Assembly: GCA_934316925.1 (NCBI GenBank)
Contig: CAKREC010000060.1
Span: 1-9,714, forward strand
DNA length: 9,714 nt
Direction: 5' to 3'
Origin: an uncultured Eubacterium sp.
GTDB lineage: Bacteria; Bacillota; Clostridia; Lachnospirales; Lachnospiraceae
Positions 5,933 to 9,714 of this stretch are shown here, one piece after another; positions within the stretch are counted from its first letter, which is position 1; every line of letters begins with the position of its first letter. Position numbers and translations under genes: made by a program. The notes beneath the pieces are model-generated. The model was not told where the DNA came from and made no database searches. It saw only the letters and a list, made by a program, of their open reading frames with translations.

Positions 5933-7387
5933 TTAACAATTGATCTCTGCTTTCATTCCGATCAAATCTTTGTTTGCATCCAGAATTGGTTTTACAACAT
6001 CTTCCACAAACTCACTGACCTGACTTGGAGCACGTCCAACATATTTGCTTGGATCCATCGTCTTCTGTAACTCTTCCAGTGTCATCGGGAATGCATCGTC
6101 TGCTGCGATCAGTTCCAGCAGATTATTGTCCAGGCCACGCTGTTTTACGTTGGCACCGGCTTCCATAGAAAGTTCGCGGATCTTCTCATGAAGTTCCTGA
6201 CGATTGCCGCCAGCTTTTACCGCATCCATCATAATGTTCTCCGTAGCCATAAATGGAAGTTCTGACATAAGTCTCTTTGTGATCACTTTGTCGTATACAA
6301 CCAATCCATCTGCTACATTCATGAACAGATCCAGAATACCGTCGATCGCAAGGAATCCTTCTGCCACGCTGAGACGTTTATTCGCCGAGTCGTCCAATGT
6401 TCTCTCAAACCACTGTGTTGCGGAAGTGATCGCAGGATTCAAAGCATCGATCATAACGTAACGGGAAAGAGATGCAATACGCTCGCTGCGCATCGGATTT
6501 CTCTTATATGCCATCGCAGATGATCCGATCTGGCTCTTTTCAAATGGCTCCTCTACCTCTTTCAGATGCTGAAGAAGGCGGATATCATTGGAAAATTTAT
6601 GAGCACTTGCTGCAATCCCTGCAAGAACATTCACAACTCTTGTATCTAATTTACGGGAATATGTCTGACCGGATACCGGGAAGCAGGAATCAAATCCCAT
6701 CTTTTTCGCAATCAGCTTGTCTGCTTCTTTACATTTACTTTCGTCTCCGTCAAACAGTTCCAAAAAGCTTGCCTGTGTACCTGTCGTTCCTTTGGATCCC
6801 AAAAGCTTCATATGAGAAAGAACATGTTCCAGGTCCTCCAGATCCATAACAAGTTCCTGGATCCAAAGAGTGGCTCTTTTTCCTACTGTCGTCGGCTGTG
6901 CCGGTTGGAAATGGGTAAATGCCAGTGTCGGAAGATCTTTATATTTAACAGCGAAATCGGTCAGAATACTAATTACGTTGACCAGTTTCTTCTTCACAAG
7001 TTTCAGTGCCTCTGTCATGATGATAACATCGGTGTTATCTCCTACATAACAAGAAGTAGCTCCCAGGTGGATAATGCCTGCTGCCTTCGGACACTGCTGT
7101 CCATACGCATACACATGACTCATGACATCGTGACGGACTTCTTTTTCTCTCGCTTTTGCGACATCATAATTGATGTCCGTAACATGCGCTCTCAGTTCCT
7201 CTAACTGTTCATCCGTAATACGCGGATTGCCATCTGCATCTTTCAAGCCAAGTTCCTGCTCTGTTTCTGCCAATGCGATCCACAATTTTCTCCATGTCTG
7301 GAATTTCATATCCGGAGAAAAAATATACTGCATCTCCTTGCTGGCATATCGTTCTGACAATGGGCTTACGTAATTATCTGTATTCAT
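5933..7387 (-). CDS. purB: Adenylosuccinate lyase, long eukaryote-like type
   Basis: PurB (484 aa) cleaves SAICAR to AICAR and adenylosuccinate to AMP, releasing fumarate each time. The fumarase/aspartase fold is complete. LGATSCYVGDNTD (108-120) and AFTHFQPAQPTT (156-167, His159) form the substrate and acid sites. The signature GSSAMAYKRNPMRSER (288-303) has the catalytic serine loop, and WFERTLDDSANKR follows. Length and many segments match the animal ADSL form rather than the roughly 430-aa B. subtilis enzyme. I chose the ATG at 7387 (AAAGGAAG just upstream). The open frame continues to 7489 inside purF, but those residues look unrelated to the family. The gene follows purF by 26 nt, in the same pathway. 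Confidence 0.96.
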   Translation of the reverse strand: MNTDNYVSPLSERYASKEMQYIFSPDMKFQTWRKLWIALAETEQELGLKDADGNPRITDEQLEELRAHVTDINYDVAKAREKEVRHDVMSHVYAYGQQCPKAAGIIHLGATSCYVGDNTDVIIMTEALKLVKKKLVNVISILTDFAVKYKDLPTLAFTHFQPAQPTTVGKRATLWIQELVMDLEDLEHVLSHMKLLGSKGTTGTQASFLELFDGDESKCKEADKLIAKKMGFDSCFPVSGQTYSRKLDTRVVNVLAGIAASAHKFSNDIRLLQHLKEVEEPFEKSQIGSSAMAYKRNPMRSERIASLSRYVMIDALNPAITSATQWFERTLDDSANKRLSVAEGFLAIDGILDLFMNVADGLVVYDKVITKRLMSELPFMATENIMMDAVKAGGNRQELHEKIRELSMEAGANVKQRGLDNNLLELIAADDAFPMTLEELQKTMDPSKYVGRAPSQVSEFVEDVVKPILDANKDLIGMKAEINC

Positions 7388-7413
7388 AATCTCTTCCTTT
7401 CTGGTTGAAAATT

Positions 7414-8850
7414 TTAGTGTTCGTATTCTCCTCGTATATCTTCTTTCGGTGGCTCTACCGGGTAATTTCCAGAGAAGCAGGCATCGCAATATCCGGTATC
7501 TCCCTCGATCAGTTCCGGCAATCTCTCGCCATCCAGGTATCCCAAAGAATCTGCACCGATCAGCTGGCAGATCTGGTCGATCGTATGCTGATGCGCGATC
7601 AGCTGATCACAGCTCGGCACGTCCGTTCCAAAGTAGCATGGGAACAAAAACGGTGGAGAACTGATACGCACATGCACTTCTGTAGCGCCGGCATCTTTGA
7701 GCATCTTAACGATCAATCCACTGGTCGTACCACGTACGATCGAGTCATCTACCATAACAACACGTTTGCCCGCTACAACTTCTTTCAATACATTGAGTTT
7801 GATCTTTACACTGGATTCTCTCGCTGACTGCTTTGGTTTGATAAACGTACGGCCAACGTATGTGTTCTTAATGAATCCAACCCGATATGGGATTCCTGCC
7901 TGCAGTGCAAATCCCATCGCCGCAGCATTTCCTGAATCCGGTACACCTACCACAATATCAGCATCTGCCGGATGCATCTGTGCCAGGATCTTTCCTGCCA
8001 TAATGCGGGAATTGTATACACTGACTCCGTCTACATAGCTGTCCGGACGGGCAAAATAAATATACTCAAAAATACATTTTGCCGGTTTCACAGTACATAA
8101 ACTTTCATCGGATGTAATGCCATCTTTGTCAAGCATAACAATCTCGCCCGGTTTTACATCACGCACAAATTCAGCGCCTACAGCATCCAGTGCACAAGTC
8201 TCGCTGGCAAGTATATAGCTGTTGTCACGTTTGCCGATCACCAATGGACGGAATCCAAATGGATCTCTGGCTCCGATCAATTTTCTTGGGCTGGAGATCA
8301 CAAGAGAGTACGCGCCCTTTAATTTTCTCATGGCATTTTTCACGGCATCTTCAACCGTTCCGGTATTCAATCGTTCACGGGCGATCAGATACGCGATCAC
8401 TTCCGTGTCAATTGTCGTCTGGAAGATCGCACCTGTATACTCAAGTTCCTTCCGCAGTTCCAGTGCATTGACCAGGTTTCCGTTATGAGCCAGCATCAAA
8501 GTACCTTTCACATAATTCAAAACCAATGGCTGTACATTCTGATTGTTACTGGCGCCTGCCGTCGAATATCTTACATGTCCAACACCAATATTGCCTTTTA
8601 ACTTCTCAAGACCTTCCGCATCAAACACCTCATTCACAAGGCCCATGCCCTTTGAACACATTACCTTGCCCTTTGGTCCTTCGGTATCACTTACCGCAAT
8701 ACCACAACTTTCCTGACCACGATGTTGTAACGCAAATAATCCGTAATAAATCGTAGATGCAACATCTCCGCCATCCAGATCATACATACCAAATACACCG
8801 CATTCTTCGTGCAATCCATCAGAATAAAACTCATTAATCTGTGTACTCAT
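7414..8850 (-). CDS. purF: Amidophosphoribosyltransferase (Fe-S, propeptide type)
   Basis: PurF (478 aa) makes 5-phosphoribosylamine from PRPP and glutamine, the committed step of purine synthesis. The N-terminal Ntn glutaminase has its nucleophile in HEECGVFG (Cys17), behind a 16-residue propeptide that must be removed; the B. subtilis propeptide is 11. Further glutaminase landmarks are GHVRYSTAG (91-99), AHNGNL (121-126) and RDPFGFRPL (195-203). The phosphoribosyltransferase part has the flexible loop YVGRTFIKP (331-339) and the PRPP motif VVMVDDSIVRGTTSG (364-378). Cys259, Cys405, Cys455 and Cys458 match the four 4Fe-4S ligands of the Bacillus-type enzyme, so it is probably oxygen-sensitive. 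The ATG has a GAGGGG ribosome-binding site, 30 nt after the GH3-like gene. No purine riboswitch fits in that gap. Confidence 0.97.
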   Translation of the reverse strand: MSTQINEFYSDGLHEECGVFGMYDLDGGDVASTIYYGLFALQHRGQESCGIAVSDTEGPKGKVMCSKGMGLVNEVFDAEGLEKLKGNIGVGHVRYSTAGASNNQNVQPLVLNYVKGTLMLAHNGNLVNALELRKELEYTGAIFQTTIDTEVIAYLIARERLNTGTVEDAVKNAMRKLKGAYSLVISSPRKLIGARDPFGFRPLVIGKRDNSYILASETCALDAVGAEFVRDVKPGEIVMLDKDGITSDESLCTVKPAKCIFEYIYFARPDSYVDGVSVYNSRIMAGKILAQMHPADADIVVGVPDSGNAAAMGFALQAGIPYRVGFIKNTYVGRTFIKPKQSARESSVKIKLNVLKEVVAGKRVVMVDDSIVRGTTSGLIVKMLKDAGATEVHVRISSPPFLFPCYFGTDVPSCDQLIAHQHTIDQICQLIGADSLGYLDGERLPELIEGDTGYCDACFSGNYPVEPPKEDIRGEYEH

Positions 8851-8880
8851 TTCGGTTCCCCTCTTGTTGTTTTATTTATA

Positions 8881-9714
8881 TTATTTATCCTCTAACACGC
8901 AGATGCCTTTCTGGATCTTGGTGATCAAAATCCGTCGCACTGCTGTGTTGATTACTTTTTCGTCGATCTCGCCCGCGTTCACTGCCCGGATCACTGCCTG
9001 ATAGCATGCTTCAAAATCCAGTGGCTGCAAGATCATGTCACATCCGGCTTTTACCGCTTCTACTGCCGCATATTCCTGTGTATAATTCCGGACAAGGCAA
9101 GCGTCCTTCAAGGAGGATGTCAGAATGATCCCTTCAAAATTCAACTCTTCCCGCAAAAGGCTGGTCACAATATCCTCCGCCAGAAAAGCCGGCAGCGTAT
9201 CGCTCGCTGTGATCTTCGGCACCGATATGTTGCCGACCATAACGCAGTCTGCACCCGCCTTGATCCCAGCAGAATATACCGCAAAATTCTTCTTACGCAG
9301 CGTCATAAGACTTTCATTGTTAATCAGAATGTCTTTGCCATACTCGCCCGTAGAACTTCCGGCTCCCGGAAAATACTTCAACGTGCTGATAACTCCTACC
9401 GAGTTCATCCCCTTGACAAAGGCAGTCACCGCATCTTCTACGGTATCAACCTCGCTGCCAAAACACCGTCTGGCATAATCGGTGCTTGCCACCGTCGTAT
9501 AGTCCGCTACCGGCGCCAGGTTGAAGTTAAACCCGAAGTCTTTCAACTCCGTGGCTACACTGGCATTCTTCGATTCGATCTGCTGTGCCGGCAATGCTCC
9601 CATGTCTCCTGCCATCGAGTAGCCCGCCTGTTTCAGGGCATTCACCTTCAATGATATGGAATGTTCACCGCCGCCTTCTTCTTCCACAGCTATAAACATC
9701 GCCGGACCGGATAC
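8881..9714 (-). CDS. GH3 (NagZ-like) family protein lacking catalytic residues, partial
   Basis: The frame is open to the window edge, so the N-terminus (probably with any signal peptide) is missing. The visible 277 residues follow the glycoside hydrolase family 3 barrel of beta-N-acetylhexosaminidases. FIAVEEEGGG matches FIAVDxEGG, then come FNFNLAPVAD, ARRCFGSE, STLKYFPGAG, GADCVMVGNISVP, LNFEGIILTSS and AVKAGCDMILQP. Numbering from the Met at 9699, the expected KHFPGHGDT acid/base loop reads KYFPGAGSS (108-116). The nucleophile loop usually written TDDL reads TSSL (194-197). Both the catalytic His and the Asp nucleophile therefore seem lost. It may be an inactive glycan-binding or scaffold protein. 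It ends 30 nt before purF and may share its mRNA. Confidence 0.8.
   Translation of the reverse strand, partial: VSGPAMFIAVEEEGGGEHSISLKVNALKQAGYSMAGDMGALPAQQIESKNASVATELKDFGFNFNLAPVADYTTVASTDYARRCFGSEVDTVEDAVTAFVKGMNSVGVISTLKYFPGAGSSTGEYGKDILINNESLMTLRKKNFAVYSAGIKAGADCVMVGNISVPKITASDTLPAFLAEDIVTSLLREELNFEGIILTSSLKDACLVRNYTQEYAAVEAVKAGCDMILQPLDFEACYQAVIRAVNAGEIDEKVINTAVRRILITKIQKGICVLEDK

Noticed and set aside
7388..7489. Upstream extension of the purB reading frame into purF
   Set aside because: The extra 34 residues are the purF 3' end in another frame and do not resemble adenylosuccinate lyase. The ATG at 7387 has a suitable ribosome-binding site.
1..9714. CRISPR arrays, insertion sequences, tRNA or rRNA genes, phage or defence genes
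   Set aside because: I saw no spaced direct repeats, transposase or integrase motifs, or tRNA-like cloverleaf. The window is ordinary chromosomal housekeeping DNA apart from the leader and the GH3-like gene.

Overview
The window reads almost entirely from the minus strand, that is from high to low coordinates. It looks like a chromosomal housekeeping region of a low-to-moderate-GC Firmicute. I infer class Clostridia, probably Lachnospiraceae-like. The reasons are the strong AAAGGAGG ribosome-binding sites, the 128-residue L22 with a basic N-terminal extension, the canonical S10 operon order, and the roughly 484-residue PurB. The genus cannot be named from the sequence alone.

Right part (9714 down to about 4741): a five-gene run with short gaps. 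In transcription order it holds a glycoside-hydrolase-3-like protein (5' end cut by the window edge), purF, purB, a small lysine-rich protein of unknown function (72 aa) and an RlmI/RlmK-like SAM-dependent methyltransferase. Gaps are 16-30 nt, and a clear intrinsic terminator (4741-4776) closes the run. PurF and PurB catalyse the first committed step of purine synthesis and the two later lyase steps. The GH3-like protein has lost the residues that normally carry out catalysis.

Middle (about 4740 to 4302): a 17-bp-spaced promoter with an extended -10 element and A-rich upstream DNA, followed by a leader of about 300 nt before rpsJ. The leader is highly structured. It has a terminator-like hairpin close to the start that overlaps a possible 20-codon ORF, then a switchable GGTTG/CAACC hairpin, then a three-way-junction fold. 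One hairpin of that fold carries CCTCC, complementary to the rpsJ Shine-Dalgarno core. I do not recognise it as the E. coli L4-binding S10 leader, and it is the best candidate here for an undescribed regulatory element.

Left part (4301 down to 1): the S10 ribosomal protein operon in standard order: rpsJ (S10), rplC (L3), rplD (L4), rplW (L23), rplB (L2), rpsS (S19), rplV (L22), rpsC (S3), and the first four codons of rplP (L16) at the edge. rplD/rplW and rpsC/rplP overlap as TAATG, which suggests translational coupling. The only long gap inside the operon (113 nt, rpsJ-rplC) holds a clean hairpin.
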